64,000 bases of DNA, from assembly GCF_003086895.1 (NCBI RefSeq), contig NZ_CP026004.1:1648731-1712730 (forward strand), given 5' to 3'. Shown piece by piece: positions 1-8,914 of this stretch; position 1 is the stretch's first letter; every line of letters begins with the position of its first letter. Below the pieces are notes generated by a model. It was not told where the DNA came from, made no database searches, and saw only the letters and a list, made by a program, of their open reading frames with translations. The translations under genes and the position numbers were made by a program. The DNA comes from Stenotrophomonas sp. ESTM1D_MKCIP4_1. GTDB lineage: Bacteria; Pseudomonadota; Gammaproteobacteria; Xanthomonadales; Xanthomonadaceae.

Positions 1-134
1 TGGGCTGGAACGGCTGACGTCCCGTCATGCGCCACTGGCTCTGCAGAGCCGAGCCCATGCTCGGCTGCATTTTGTAGAGTCGAGCCTGCTCGACTGAAAC
101 AAGCAGTCGAGCAAGCTCGACTCTACCGACAGCC
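1..134. repeat. Palindromic repeat cluster downstream of the phospholipase C gene
   Basis: No gene is visible here. Positions 74-126 form an inverted pair of GTAG-type palindromes, starting GTAGAGTCGAG and ending CTCGACTCTAC, so the whole can fold into one long hairpin. A weaker hairpin (GCTCTGCAGAGC, then GAGCCCATGCTC) precedes it. It lies directly after the stop of the minus-strand phospholipase gene and could act as its terminator; that role is inference. Confidence 0.6.
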
Positions 135-2246
135 TCATCCGTGCTCGAAGCGTAGCGGCTGGCCACCCATCGCCGGGTCGCTGGTGCCGGGGCGACCATC
201 TTCGGCGCGGCCGGCCAGGCGCAGTTCGCTGTCACCGGCCACCACGTGCAGGTCATACCAACCGCTGGTGGGCGCCGCGTCCCAGGCCAGCGTGGTCTCC
301 ACCCCAGCGGCCAGGATCAGCGTCTGCTCAGGCATGTGCCCGGCGTAGGCACCGCCTCGCACACGGATCGACTGCGCTGCACCGCTGGCATTGCGCAGCG
401 TCAACCGCAGCTGGCCCTCGATCGGGTCAACCTGCGCGTGCAGCACCGGCGCACCGGCAGCGCCGCGGAAGTGCCGGTGGAAGCCGTTCGGGCCCAGCAG
501 CCAGAGATCGTAGCGGCCCTGGGCATCCAGCGCCCACCGGTCCTGCAGCGGCGCGTCCGGCGCCACGGTATAGCGGCGCGGCAGGTCCGTCAGGCGAAGC
601 CGGTCATAGACGTGCAGTACGCTGGCTGCGCCGTCGCAGGAAAACTGCAGGCGGATGCTGTCTGCGGCAATCGCCGCCACCTGCGCCTGCGGGCGATACG
701 GCAGGGCGCGTGCAGGACGCGTGCCCGCTTCCTGGCGTGCCGCCAGCAGGCCTGCAGGCAGTGCAGGCACGGTGCGCCCGGGCAGGGCCGCGGCGCGCGC
801 AGCGGTGGCACTGACATCGGGCAGATTGCGCACGAACGGACGGGTATCGCGCTGGGCAAAGTCGAAGGCATTGGTCAGGTCGCCACACACGGCGCGGCGC
901 CATGGCGAGATGTCCGGCGCGGGCACGCCGAAGCGGCGCTCGATCAGCCGCAGCACCGAAGTATGGTCATACACCTGCGAATCGACCCAGCCGCCGCGGC
1001 TCCAGGGCGAGATCACATACAGCGGCACGCGCGGGCCCAGGCCATACGGGCGGCCGCGCAGTTCGGCAGCGTCGGACTTCTCGTCGCCCGGCGCCGGGTG
1101 CTGGTGGTACTCGCCGTCGGTGCTCACCGACGACGCACCGGCCCAGCCGCCATCGGGTGTTGCCGACGGCGGCGCGGGCGGCGGCACGTGGTCGAAGAAA
1201 CCGTCGTTCTCATCGAACATCAGCAGCAGCGCGGTGCGGCTCCACACCTCCGGGTCGGCGGTCAGCGCGTCCAGCACGCGCGCGGTGTAGGCCGCGCCCT
1301 GGGCCGGACTGGAAGGCCCAGGGTGCTCGCTGCCGGCGGCATCGGCGATGATGAAGCTGACCTGCGGCAGGCGGCCGTCGATGGCGTCCTGGCGCAGCTG
1401 GGCCAACCCGCGCGTGCTGACGCCACGTTTGCGCAGCGCGGCATCGTGTCCCGGTGCGCCGCTGTAGGCCTGGCGGAACGTCTCGAAGCCGGCCAACGGG
1501 TTGTCGGTGAAGTTGTCGGCCATGTCCTGGTATATCTGCCAGGAGACACCTGCCTGCTGCAGCCGCTCCACATAGCTGGTCCACCGGTAGGACTGCGGAT
1601 GACCGCCGTGCTCGGGGAAGTTGTCATGCGAGTTGGCGATCACCGGACCGCCGGCGCGGGCGAAGGCGTCGTTGTGGCCGGTCCACAGGAATACCCGGTT
1701 CGGGTTGGTACCGGCCTGCATGGCGCAGTGGTAGGCATCGCAGATCGTGAATGCTTCGGCCAGGGCGAACTGGAAAGGCAGGTCGGCGCGCTGGAAGTAG
1801 CCCATCGCGTGGTTCTGCTTGGCCATCGGCCAGTGCCCCATGCGGCCGTGGTCCCAGGCGCGCTGTGCATCGGGCCAGGTGTGCGGGGTGCCTTCCACGC
1901 GCATGTAACCGAAGTGTGCGGCCGTATCCAGCGCGAAGGGCGCGATCGCGCGTTGCCCGCTGGCATCGGGCTGCAGCCAGAGGCTGCGCGGGCCATCCGC
2001 GCCGGCCAGCGGTGCAGCGGGGGCAACGAAGCGGTCGCCGAACCCACGCACGCCCGGCAGGGTGCCGAAGTAGTGGTCGAACGATCGGTTTTCCTGCATG
2101 AACACCACGATGTGCTGCAGGTCCTGCAGGCTGCGCGTCTGCGCGGCCGGGGCGATGGCCGCTGCCCGGGCGATGCTGGGCAGCAGCGGTGCCAGGCCGG
2201 CGGCGACGCCGGCCTGCAGCAACCGGCGTCGGCCGATATCAGTCAC
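135..2246 (-). CDS. Phosphocholine-specific phospholipase C (Tat-exported)
   Basis: Predicted to hydrolyse phosphatidylcholine-type phospholipids outside the cytoplasm. The 703-residue protein starts with a twin-arginine signal (RRRLLQAG, then a hydrophobic Ala/Leu stretch ending ARAAA). It continues with the family signature HIVVFMQENRSFDHYFGTL near residues 45-63, and has two C-terminal beta-rich repeats typical of these enzymes. The GTG at 2246 was chosen because it directly precedes TDIGRRR and has GAGGT upstream. The frame is open further upstream, but that part overlaps the TonB receptor stop region. Only 7 bp separate it from the receptor gene, so the two are one operon. Substrate preference (phosphatidylcholine or sphingomyelin) cannot be read from the sequence. 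Confidence 0.88.
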   Translation of the reverse strand: MTDIGRRRLLQAGVAAGLAPLLPSIARAAAIAPAAQTRSLQDLQHIVVFMQENRSFDHYFGTLPGVRGFGDRFVAPAAPLAGADGPRSLWLQPDASGQRAIAPFALDTAAHFGYMRVEGTPHTWPDAQRAWDHGRMGHWPMAKQNHAMGYFQRADLPFQFALAEAFTICDAYHCAMQAGTNPNRVFLWTGHNDAFARAGGPVIANSHDNFPEHGGHPQSYRWTSYVERLQQAGVSWQIYQDMADNFTDNPLAGFETFRQAYSGAPGHDAALRKRGVSTRGLAQLRQDAIDGRLPQVSFIIADAAGSEHPGPSSPAQGAAYTARVLDALTADPEVWSRTALLLMFDENDGFFDHVPPPAPPSATPDGGWAGASSVSTDGEYHQHPAPGDEKSDAAELRGRPYGLGPRVPLYVISPWSRGGWVDSQVYDHTSVLRLIERRFGVPAPDISPWRRAVCGDLTNAFDFAQRDTRPFVRNLPDVSATAARAAALPGRTVPALPAGLLAARQEAGTRPARALPYRPQAQVAAIAADSIRLQFSCDGAASVLHVYDRLRLTDLPRRYTVAPDAPLQDRWALDAQGRYDLWLLGPNGFHRHFRGAAGAPVLHAQVDPIEGQLRLTLRNASGAAQSIRVRGGAYAGHMPEQTLILAAGVETTLAWDAAPTSGWYDLHVVAGDSELRLAGRAEDGRPGTSDPAMGGQPLRFEHG

Positions 2247-2253
2247 GAGTACC

Positions 2254-4632
2254 TCACAGATCCACGCGGAAGGAGATGCCGACGGTGCGCGGCGCGCCGA
2301 TGAAGGCCGCGTTGGCACCGTCAACCCCAGCAAGATAGCGCTTGTCGGTGATGTTGCTCACCACGAGGTTGGCGCCCATGCCCTTCAGGCGCGGCGACAG
2401 GCCCTGCAGGTCGAAGCCGATGTTGGCGTTGAAGACCGTGGCCGAGGGCAGCTTGTTGACGTTGGCCGCGTCCAGGTAGCGGGTGCCCAGGTAGCGGCCG
2501 GACAGGCCGAAGTTCCAGTTCTCGCCCTGCCAATCGGCCGACAGCACCAGGATCTGCTCGGGCTGGCCGATCACTTTGGCCCCATCGACGATGCCCAGCT
2601 GGGTATCACGCGTGGCATCGCCGCTGCCCAGGTACTTGGAGCGGTTGTAGGTATAGGCCGCGTTGATCCGCCAGCCGTTGTCCCAGCCATAGCCGAAGGC
2701 CGCTTCCAGGCCGTTGCTTTCCACGCCACCGAAGTTCTCGTAGACGCCGTCGGTCTCGTCCAGGTAGTCGATGCCGCTGACCAGGCCGGCCGGCAGGTAG
2801 ACGATCCGGTTGTCGAATTTGATGTTGTACAGGGTGACCGAGGCGGTCAGCGGCCAGCGGCTGATGCGCATGCCCACTTCGATGTTGTCAGCCGTCTCCG
2901 GTTCGACGTTGCGGAAGCGCTGCGGGTCGGTTTCGCCGAGCACGCCGGAGGGAATCGCGGCGAAGTTCTGCGAGAAGCCGGCGAACAGCTCCATGCCCTC
3001 CACGCCCGGAGCCCAGGTGAAGCCCGTGGACAGCAGCGGGTCGGATTTGGAATCGGAGGTGACGTGCTCGCTGGCACCGATCACGCGGTTGCGCGACTGG
3101 TCGACGAAGAACTGCTTGACGCCCACGCGCGTACTGAACGGGCCGAAGCGGGCCACGTCCTCGACGTAGTACATCTGCTCGTCCACCGTGTAGTTGTCCT
3201 CGAACTGCACCCAGTACGGCTGGTGGTCGAAGCCGATGTCCTGGCCGACGTTGAGCAGGCGGTGCCAGTCGCGGCGCGCCGAGCGGTCCAGCTTCTCCAC
3301 CCACAGGCCGCCGCGGACGGTGTTGTCGACGCCGCCAAAGGTCTGCCGCCATTCGACATCGGCGGTCACGCCCATGCGGTCGTTGTCGTAGTGGGTGTGG
3401 CGATAGGACTGCGCGCCCAGCACGTTGCCGGCGTAGCAGTTGGGATCGTATTCGGCGCTGAAGCCCACGCGCGGGGTGCAACCCGCAATGGGCTGGGCGC
3501 TGCTGCCATCGGGGTTCACGAAGTAGATCTGGCCGAGGTTGCTGCCGCCGTACGCCGTGCTGCCGCCCATGTATTCGGACTGCGGTTGGCCGGCCCCGTC
3601 CTGGGTCACGTCGGCCAGATAGGGCGGCAGCCAGTCGCCTCGGCCCTGCATGCGATGGCCATAGGCAGCCAGCGAGGTTCTGAAGCCGTTGCCGCCGTCG
3701 AAGGCCGCGCGCAGGTAGCCGAAGGTGTTCTCACGCAGCGCGCGCGAACCGGAACGGTAGTTCTGGTCCAGGTAGGGGATGCCGGTGAGGGTGCCGACCA
3801 GGTTGTCGCGGTCGGGGTTGCTGGCAAAGCCCTGCGGCGAAACGCTGGTGTATTCCGGCTCGTCGGCATCGTTGTAGGAGAGATAGCCGGTCAGCGTCCA
3901 GCGGTCCAGTTCGGTGACGAATTTGCCGGCGATATGATCGTTGCTGGTCTTGCCGCTGCCATCGATCCAGTCGCTCACGCGGGCCGAGGATGCGCTGACC
4001 CAGGCGCGGGTGTGGCCGCCGAGCAGGCCGGTGTCGTAGCGCACGTAGTACTTGCGCGCATCGTTGTCACCGGCACCTGTGACGAAGCGCAGGCGGCTGT
4101 CATGCAGCGGATCACTGGTGAGGAAGTTCAGCGTGCCGCCGAGCGCCTCGTTGGAGCGCGAGGAAATGTCGGCCGTGCCCTGGCTGACTTCCACTGTTTC
4201 CAGGTCGAGCGTGTCGATGTAGCGGTTGGCCAGCGAGCCGCCGCCGTAGCCCGAGCCGCCGTTGGGCAGGCCATCGATGGTGGTGCCGATCTGCTGCGTA
4301 TCGCGGTTGGTGACAAAGCCGCGCATGCTGATCTGCGTGCCCCACACCGAAGAACCGGTTGCATCGGCTTCGCTGACCACGACGCCCGGCACTTCGTTGA
4401 GTGCGCCGTTGACGCTGCTCAGCACCGTCTGCCGGTTCAGCGCTTCGGTGCGTACCGAGGTCTTGGCATAACTGGTGGCCTGGCCGATCACCTGCACCTG
4501 GTCCAGTGTGCGTGCGTCGGCACTGCGCGATTCGGCGGTCTCGCCCTGCGGTGCTTCAGCCAAGGCGTCCAGCGCGGGGGCGATCAGCAGGGCAAGCAGC
4601 GAAACACTGGGAAAACGCGCAATCGTTCGCAT
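2254..4632 (-). CDS. TonB-dependent outer-membrane receptor
   Basis: A 792-residue outer-membrane transporter. It has an N-terminal signal peptide (MRTIARFPSVSLLALLI...DALA), a TonB-box-like DQVQVIG near residue 45, a plug domain with ISMRGF and SSRSNEALGG, and a long beta-barrel ending in the aromatic-rich strand VGISFRVDL. ATG 4632 was chosen because the signal peptide begins there; the upstream extension looks non-coding. The gene is first in a two-gene operon with a secreted phospholipase C. The receptor may therefore take up a product released by that enzyme, or iron or phosphate compounds under the same control. The ligand is unknown. Confidence 0.85.
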   Translation of the reverse strand: MRTIARFPSVSLLALLIAPALDALAEAPQGETAESRSADARTLDQVQVIGQATSYAKTSVRTEALNRQTVLSSVNGALNEVPGVVVSEADATGSSVWGTQISMRGFVTNRDTQQIGTTIDGLPNGGSGYGGGSLANRYIDTLDLETVEVSQGTADISSRSNEALGGTLNFLTSDPLHDSRLRFVTGAGDNDARKYYVRYDTGLLGGHTRAWVSASSARVSDWIDGSGKTSNDHIAGKFVTELDRWTLTGYLSYNDADEPEYTSVSPQGFASNPDRDNLVGTLTGIPYLDQNYRSGSRALRENTFGYLRAAFDGGNGFRTSLAAYGHRMQGRGDWLPPYLADVTQDGAGQPQSEYMGGSTAYGGSNLGQIYFVNPDGSSAQPIAGCTPRVGFSAEYDPNCYAGNVLGAQSYRHTHYDNDRMGVTADVEWRQTFGGVDNTVRGGLWVEKLDRSARRDWHRLLNVGQDIGFDHQPYWVQFEDNYTVDEQMYYVEDVARFGPFSTRVGVKQFFVDQSRNRVIGASEHVTSDSKSDPLLSTGFTWAPGVEGMELFAGFSQNFAAIPSGVLGETDPQRFRNVEPETADNIEVGMRISRWPLTASVTLYNIKFDNRIVYLPAGLVSGIDYLDETDGVYENFGGVESNGLEAAFGYGWDNGWRINAAYTYNRSKYLGSGDATRDTQLGIVDGAKVIGQPEQILVLSADWQGENWNFGLSGRYLGTRYLDAANVNKLPSATVFNANIGFDLQGLSPRLKGMGANLVVSNITDKRYLAGVDGANAAFIGAPRTVGISFRVDL

Positions 4633-4783
4633 CGAAACCGGACCTTGAGTGGGGAAAGCCCGGGAGTTTCTGCAGGCGCAATGACATGGGAATGACGTGA
4701 ATGCGCACGAACGATGGCAGTGTGTGGCCGTCACGGCCATGCGCTATGCTCGGGGCCCTTCTCAATGGATATGAGGTGTGGCG

Positions 4784-6301
4784 ATGTACGCATGGACGAG
4801 GATCTGTCTGGGGGCTGTGGTGCTGCTGGCAGTGGCAGGCTGCGAACGCACGCCTGTGCCGGCCGCCGAGACGGCCGCCGCGCCCGCGGATGCAGCTGCA
4901 ACGGAAGCTGGCACTGCCAGTGCAGCGGCGGCAAAGGACGCGGCCGCGGGCCTGACCGACCGGGATGGCAAGCCGGTGCCGGTGCTGTCTTTCGATACCA
5001 CTCAGCTGTCGATCAGCAGCGTGGCGCTGGGGGAACTGCCGTTCTTCAGCCTGCCACACGGCTATGCGCCGCAGAACACAGCCAGCAAGCGTGCATGGGC
5101 GCGCTTTCCGTTCCGTATCGGCGATGGCGTGCATTGGGCGGAAGGCCCGAGCTGGTCGGCGCGCATCGTTGCCGACAGCGCAGCGGACAAGACCTTCTCG
5201 GCGCTGGAAGTGCAGCGCAACTTCGATGGCGTGCTGGCTGCCGCCGGTGGGCACAAGGTGTTCGAGGGCAAACTGCTGCGTGACATCTACTACGGCCCGC
5301 AGCTGGAAGACGAGATCGGCGGCGGTTTCATCGATGCGGTGAACCTGGACCAGGACGCGGCCACCACGGTGTACGTGGTGCGTCAGGCCGATCGCACGGT
5401 GTGGGTGCAGCTCGCCGTGGACAGCAACGGCGCCGGTCTGGTGGTACTCGATGACGTGCCGTTCAAGCCTACCGCGCAGTGGTCGGACAGCTTCCCGCAC
5501 CTGGGCCTGCCGGCCGGCTATGGCGAGCGCAATGCACCGCAGAAACGTGATTTCGACACCTTCCCGTTCTGGAACGGTAAGCGCTTCGAGCAGGTGGAAG
5601 GACGCACCTGGGCCCAGGACTTCGACAAGGGCGAGCATGCGTATTCATTGCATGAGGTGCGGCGCAACCTTGAAGCGATGATGGCCCAGGCCGGTGGCCG
5701 CAAGGTGTTTGATGGCCACATTCCGCGCGAAGCTGCCGATGGCGTGCCGCAGCAGGTGAAGTCGGCCTACAGCCAGGCTGCGGGCTTCAGCTGGCAGGAT
5801 TACGAAACCCAGGTCTACCGTGTTGACCTTGCCGATGGTCGCCAGCTCTGGGTGCACGCGCGGCTGGAGTACCTGAGCGCAGGCTGGGTCGTGGTCGAGC
5901 GCAAAGGCTTCACCCAGACCGCAGCGCTGCTGCCGGCCGACGCACTCAGGAATCAGCTGAACAGTGCCGGCCGGGTCGCCATCCAGGTCAACTTCGCCAG
6001 CGACAAGGCGGACATCCTGCCGACATCCGAGCCTCAGCTGGCGCAGGTGCTGGAACTGCTGCGCAGCGATGCTGCACTGAAGCTTGCCATCGAAGGACAT
6101 ACCGACAACAGCGGCGCGGCGGCACACAACCGCAGCCTGTCTGAAGCCCGTGCTGCATCGGTGGTGGCAGCCCTGACCAGCAAAGGCATCGCTCCGGAGC
6201 GCCTGCAGGCGGCGGGCTTTGGTGCCGACAAGCCCGTGGCTGACAACGGCAGCGAAGACGGCAGGGCGCGCAATCGCCGCGTCGAGCTGGTCAAGCGCTG
6301 A
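4784..6301 (+). CDS. OmpA-family lipoprotein with a duplicated N-terminal domain
   Basis: A 505-residue envelope lipoprotein. The signal ends in the lipobox LAVAGC, followed by an Ala/Pro/Thr-rich linker. Two related blocks of about 150 residues follow, sharing LPxGY...N, a FPF..G...EG..W stretch, EV.RN and AGG.KVF.G. The C-terminal 110 residues are a classic OmpA peptidoglycan-binding domain (VNFASDKADILP, EGHTDNSGAAAHN, LSEARAASV, NRRVELV). ATG 4784 was preferred over GTG 4778 because GAGGT at 4773-4777 gives a normal spacer only to the ATG. It is divergent from the TonB receptor operon. The duplicated domain is not one I can name; the protein probably anchors to peptidoglycan. Confidence 0.85.
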   Translation: MYAWTRICLGAVVLLAVAGCERTPVPAAETAAAPADAAATEAGTASAAAAKDAAAGLTDRDGKPVPVLSFDTTQLSISSVALGELPFFSLPHGYAPQNTASKRAWARFPFRIGDGVHWAEGPSWSARIVADSAADKTFSALEVQRNFDGVLAAAGGHKVFEGKLLRDIYYGPQLEDEIGGGFIDAVNLDQDAATTVYVVRQADRTVWVQLAVDSNGAGLVVLDDVPFKPTAQWSDSFPHLGLPAGYGERNAPQKRDFDTFPFWNGKRFEQVEGRTWAQDFDKGEHAYSLHEVRRNLEAMMAQAGGRKVFDGHIPREAADGVPQQVKSAYSQAAGFSWQDYETQVYRVDLADGRQLWVHARLEYLSAGWVVVERKGFTQTAALLPADALRNQLNSAGRVAIQVNFASDKADILPTSEPQLAQVLELLRSDAALKLAIEGHTDNSGAAAHNRSLSEARAASVVAALTSKGIAPERLQAAGFGADKPVADNGSEDGRARNRRVELVKR

Positions 6302-6447
6302 GCGGATGCGTCCACCCTTCGCATGATGGCGCGCGGACAAAACTGAATCGATCCCCGACTGTCATCAACCGGTCATCCAACTGCGATAGATGAAGCCCGG
6401 CTGCGCCCGCTAACCTGCCACGCTGTCGCACTTTTCCCTGATTGCCC

Positions 6448-7593
6448 ATGAAGCGCCCGCTGCTGCTGTTGCTGGCGTGCGCCGGCCTGTGGCTGGCTGC
6501 ATGCTCTTCCTCGATCACCGCCTCGTCCACGTCGCTCAGCGACCGGCTGGTCGCGCCCGGTGGCGTATCCACCCTGCTGGACCAGCCGCGCATCGCCGCG
6601 GCCATCGCCGAGCTGCCCAATCGCCATGGCATTGCGCCGGGGCGCGATGGCGTGCCGATCTTCTGGCGGGTGTTCGATCCGGGCGACTATGGCGCCCGCT
6701 ATCGTTACCTGCCGCAGCGCCACGAGAACGGCCAACCCCTGGACACCGGGCTGAGCCTGTCGGTGCCGCAGCCGTTCCGTGCGCAGGCGCCGCGCGGCAC
6801 GGTGGTGCTGCTGCACGGCTGGATGATGAATGGCGATTCGATGCTGCCCTGGTCGCTGCAACTGGCCGAGTCGGGCTACCGCGTGGTCACCCTGGACCTG
6901 CGCAACCATGGCCAGTCCGGGCGTGGGCCGTCCGGCTACGGCACCTACGAATCGGACGATGTGGTGGATGTGATCGGCGAGTTGCGTGCGCGCGGCGAGG
7001 TGGTCGGGCCCTTGTACCTGTTCGGGGTGTCCTACGGCGCCGCCACCGCCGTGTTCACGGCCGACAAGCTGGGCGACCAGGTGGCCGGCGTGGTGGCGAT
7101 GGAATCGTTTGCCAATGCGGGCGTCGCCATCCGCACGATGATTCCGCACCTGATGGCGCTGCAGCCGGAAGGGCTGAAGGCGCAGGCCGTGGCATCGTAT
7201 GCGCGCTGGCGTTACGGCGGCCAGGACATCAACCAGGTGATCGCCGCTGCCAGCCGCCGCATTGATGTCGATCTGGACCGGGTGGACGTGGCCCGCGCAC
7301 TGGCCGATACCCGTGCCTGCGTGCTGCTGCTGCACGGGCAGGGCGACCAGCACATTCCGGTCAGCCAGGGCCGCCAGCTCGCGCTGGCCAATCCGCGCGC
7401 GCACTACATCGAGATGCGCGGAGAAGACCACATCACCCTGCCGCTGCGATTGGACCTGCTGGCCGGCGTAGTGGATGACTGGATGGCCCAGGACGCGCAC
7501 CACCCGCGCGCGACCTGCCCGGCGCCACAACTGCCGGCACAGGCAGAGTGGCGGGTGCATGACACTGCCGCTCCTGTGGCCACGCGCGGCTGA
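6448..7593 (+). CDS. Alpha/beta hydrolase lipoprotein
   Basis: A 381-residue serine hydrolase of unknown substrate. A lipoprotein signal ends in LAAC. The hydrolase core shows VVLLHGWMMNG (oxyanion strand), a DLRNHGQS turn, the nucleophile elbow GVSYGAA and, near the end, LLLHGQGDQHIP and GEDHITLP, which carry the acid and histidine of the triad. ATG 6448 starts the lipoprotein signal. It lies between the OmpA lipoprotein and a convergent MFS gene, and nothing in the context defines its substrate. Confidence 0.8.
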   Translation: MKRPLLLLLACAGLWLAACSSSITASSTSLSDRLVAPGGVSTLLDQPRIAAAIAELPNRHGIAPGRDGVPIFWRVFDPGDYGARYRYLPQRHENGQPLDTGLSLSVPQPFRAQAPRGTVVLLHGWMMNGDSMLPWSLQLAESGYRVVTLDLRNHGQSGRGPSGYGTYESDDVVDVIGELRARGEVVGPLYLFGVSYGAATAVFTADKLGDQVAGVVAMESFANAGVAIRTMIPHLMALQPEGLKAQAVASYARWRYGGQDINQVIAAASRRIDVDLDRVDVARALADTRACVLLLHGQGDQHIPVSQGRQLALANPRAHYIEMRGEDHITLPLRLDLLAGVVDDWMAQDAHHPRATCPAPQLPAQAEWRVHDTAAPVATRG

Positions 7594-7602
7594 TCTTTCT
7601 CC

Positions 7603-8742
7603 TTACGGCAAACGGCGTGCCAGAGCGCGGGCCGAGGCCGCCACGCCCAGCAGCAGTGCCGCCACGCAGAGGAAGGCGAATCCCAGCGTGGTGAGGTGGG
7701 CCAGTCCGCCGATCGCCGCCGGGCCGGCGAGGATGCCGGCGTAACCCAGCGTGGTGACGGCGGTGATGGCGATGCTTTCAGGCATCGCGCGCTGCTGGCC
7801 GGCCATCGAGAACAGCGCCGGCACGATGTTGGCGCAGCCCAGGCCGACCATCACATAGCCAGCCAGCGCCACCGCGAAGGAGGGCACCAGGGTGGCCAGG
7901 GCGAACCCGGTGGCGGCGGTGACCCCGCCGATGATGATCGTGCGCGTGCGGCCCAGACGCTCGACGAGGCCATCGCCGAACAGGCGCATCGCGGTCATCG
8001 CCAGGGTGAACACCGCAAAGCCAGCGCCGGCCTGGTCGCGCGGGACCTGCCGCACCTCGGCAAGGAACACGGCGCTCCAATCGAGCATCGAGCCTTCGGC
8101 CAGGAACACGATGAAGGCCAGCACGCTGATGAACAGCACCACGCCGTGGGGCATGGCCAGCATCGGGCCGTCATGGGCGATGCGCTGCGGGCGCCAGTGC
8201 GGTGCCGACAACAGCGCCACCACGAGCATGGCTGCCACCGACAGCAGCGCGGCCATCCACAGTGGTGTGCCCAGCAACAGCAGGCCGGTCATGCAGCCGG
8301 CACCGATGAAGCCGCCGATGCTGTAGAACGCATGGAAGCCCGACATCATCGCGCGGCCGGCATCACGTTCAACCGCCACCGCCTGCATGTTCATCGTGCA
8401 GTCCATCGCGCCGACACCCGCACCGAACAGGAACAGCGCCGTGCCCAGCGCCAGCGGGGAGGGCGCCAGCGCCAGCAGCGGCAACGCCAGCAGGATGAGA
8501 CCGGTGGTGATGATCATCAGGCGCCGGCAGCCCAGGCGTCCGCTCAGTGCGCCGGCCAGCGGCATCGCCAGCAGCGAGCCCAGGCCGAGGCACAGCAGTA
8601 CCGCGCCCAGGCTGGCATCGGACAACTGCGCCTTGGCTTTGGCGTACGGCACCATCGGTGCCCAGGCCGCCGTGGCAAAGCCCGGTATGAAGAAGGCAGC
8701 GCGGGTGGCGTGCTGCTGGGCACGCGGGGAAGAGGGCGTCAT
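7603..8742 (-). CDS. MFS transporter, YbjJ-like
   Basis: A 379-residue major facilitator with about 12 hydrophobic segments. It carries the loop 2-3 signature GALSGRLGCRRLM, a central hydrophilic loop near APHWRPQR, and a second half beginning LAFIVFLAEGSMLDWSAVFL. ATG 8742 gives the usual short cytoplasmic start; an in-frame extension upstream is Arg/Pro/Ser-rich and unlikely to be translated. A LacI-type operator-like sequence lies at 8773-8786, about 30 bp before the start, and suggests control by a sugar-responsive repressor. Substrate unknown. Confidence 0.8.
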   Translation of the reverse strand: MTPSSPRAQQHATRAAFFIPGFATAAWAPMVPYAKAKAQLSDASLGAVLLCLGLGSLLAMPLAGALSGRLGCRRLMIITTGLILLALPLLALAPSPLALGTALFLFGAGVGAMDCTMNMQAVAVERDAGRAMMSGFHAFYSIGGFIGAGCMTGLLLLGTPLWMAALLSVAAMLVVALLSAPHWRPQRIAHDGPMLAMPHGVVLFISVLAFIVFLAEGSMLDWSAVFLAEVRQVPRDQAGAGFAVFTLAMTAMRLFGDGLVERLGRTRTIIIGGVTAATGFALATLVPSFAVALAGYVMVGLGCANIVPALFSMAGQQRAMPESIAITAVTTLGYAGILAGPAAIGGLAHLTTLGFAFLCVAALLLGVAASARALARRLP

Positions 8743-8772
8743 GCGCAGGGTGGGATCGGGAGAATCCCGCAA

Positions 8773-8786
8773 TGAAAACGTTTCCA
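8773..8786. promoter_or_regulatory. Candidate LacI-family operator upstream of the MFS gene
   Basis: The site reads TGAAAACGTTTCCA. It is centred on CG, as LacI/GalR-family operators are, with 12 of 14 positions symmetric. Nearly the same sequence, TGAAAACGTTTACA, occurs at 41472-41485 upstream of the MalK-type ATPase and zwf. No LacI-family regulator gene is in the window. Confidence 0.5.
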
Positions 8787-8857
8787 GGCTCCTTGAGCAA
8801 GTGCCGGAAGCGTCATCGCACGGCGAATACGAATGCAGTCGCGCGGGCCAGGCACGC

Positions 8858-8893
8858 AAAGGCCCGCGACACCCATGGGCGCCGCGGGCCTTG
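8858..8893 (-). terminator. Terminator-like hairpin after the pirin gene
   Basis: An inverted repeat of AAGGCCCGCG with CGCGGGCCTT encloses a loop that is itself partly self-complementary. It lies about 20 bp past the stop of the minus-strand pirin gene. The T tract is short. Confidence 0.5.
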
Positions 8894-8914
8894 CTGCATC
8901 GTCGTGCTCAGTGC

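Noticed and set aside
2098..4695. Long plus-strand open frame opposite the TonB receptor gene
   Set aside because: It is the antisense of a clear TonB-dependent receptor. The translation is low-complexity Val/Ala/Gly/Gln-rich, typical of the reverse strand of a GC-rich gene, with no ribosome binding site or domain.
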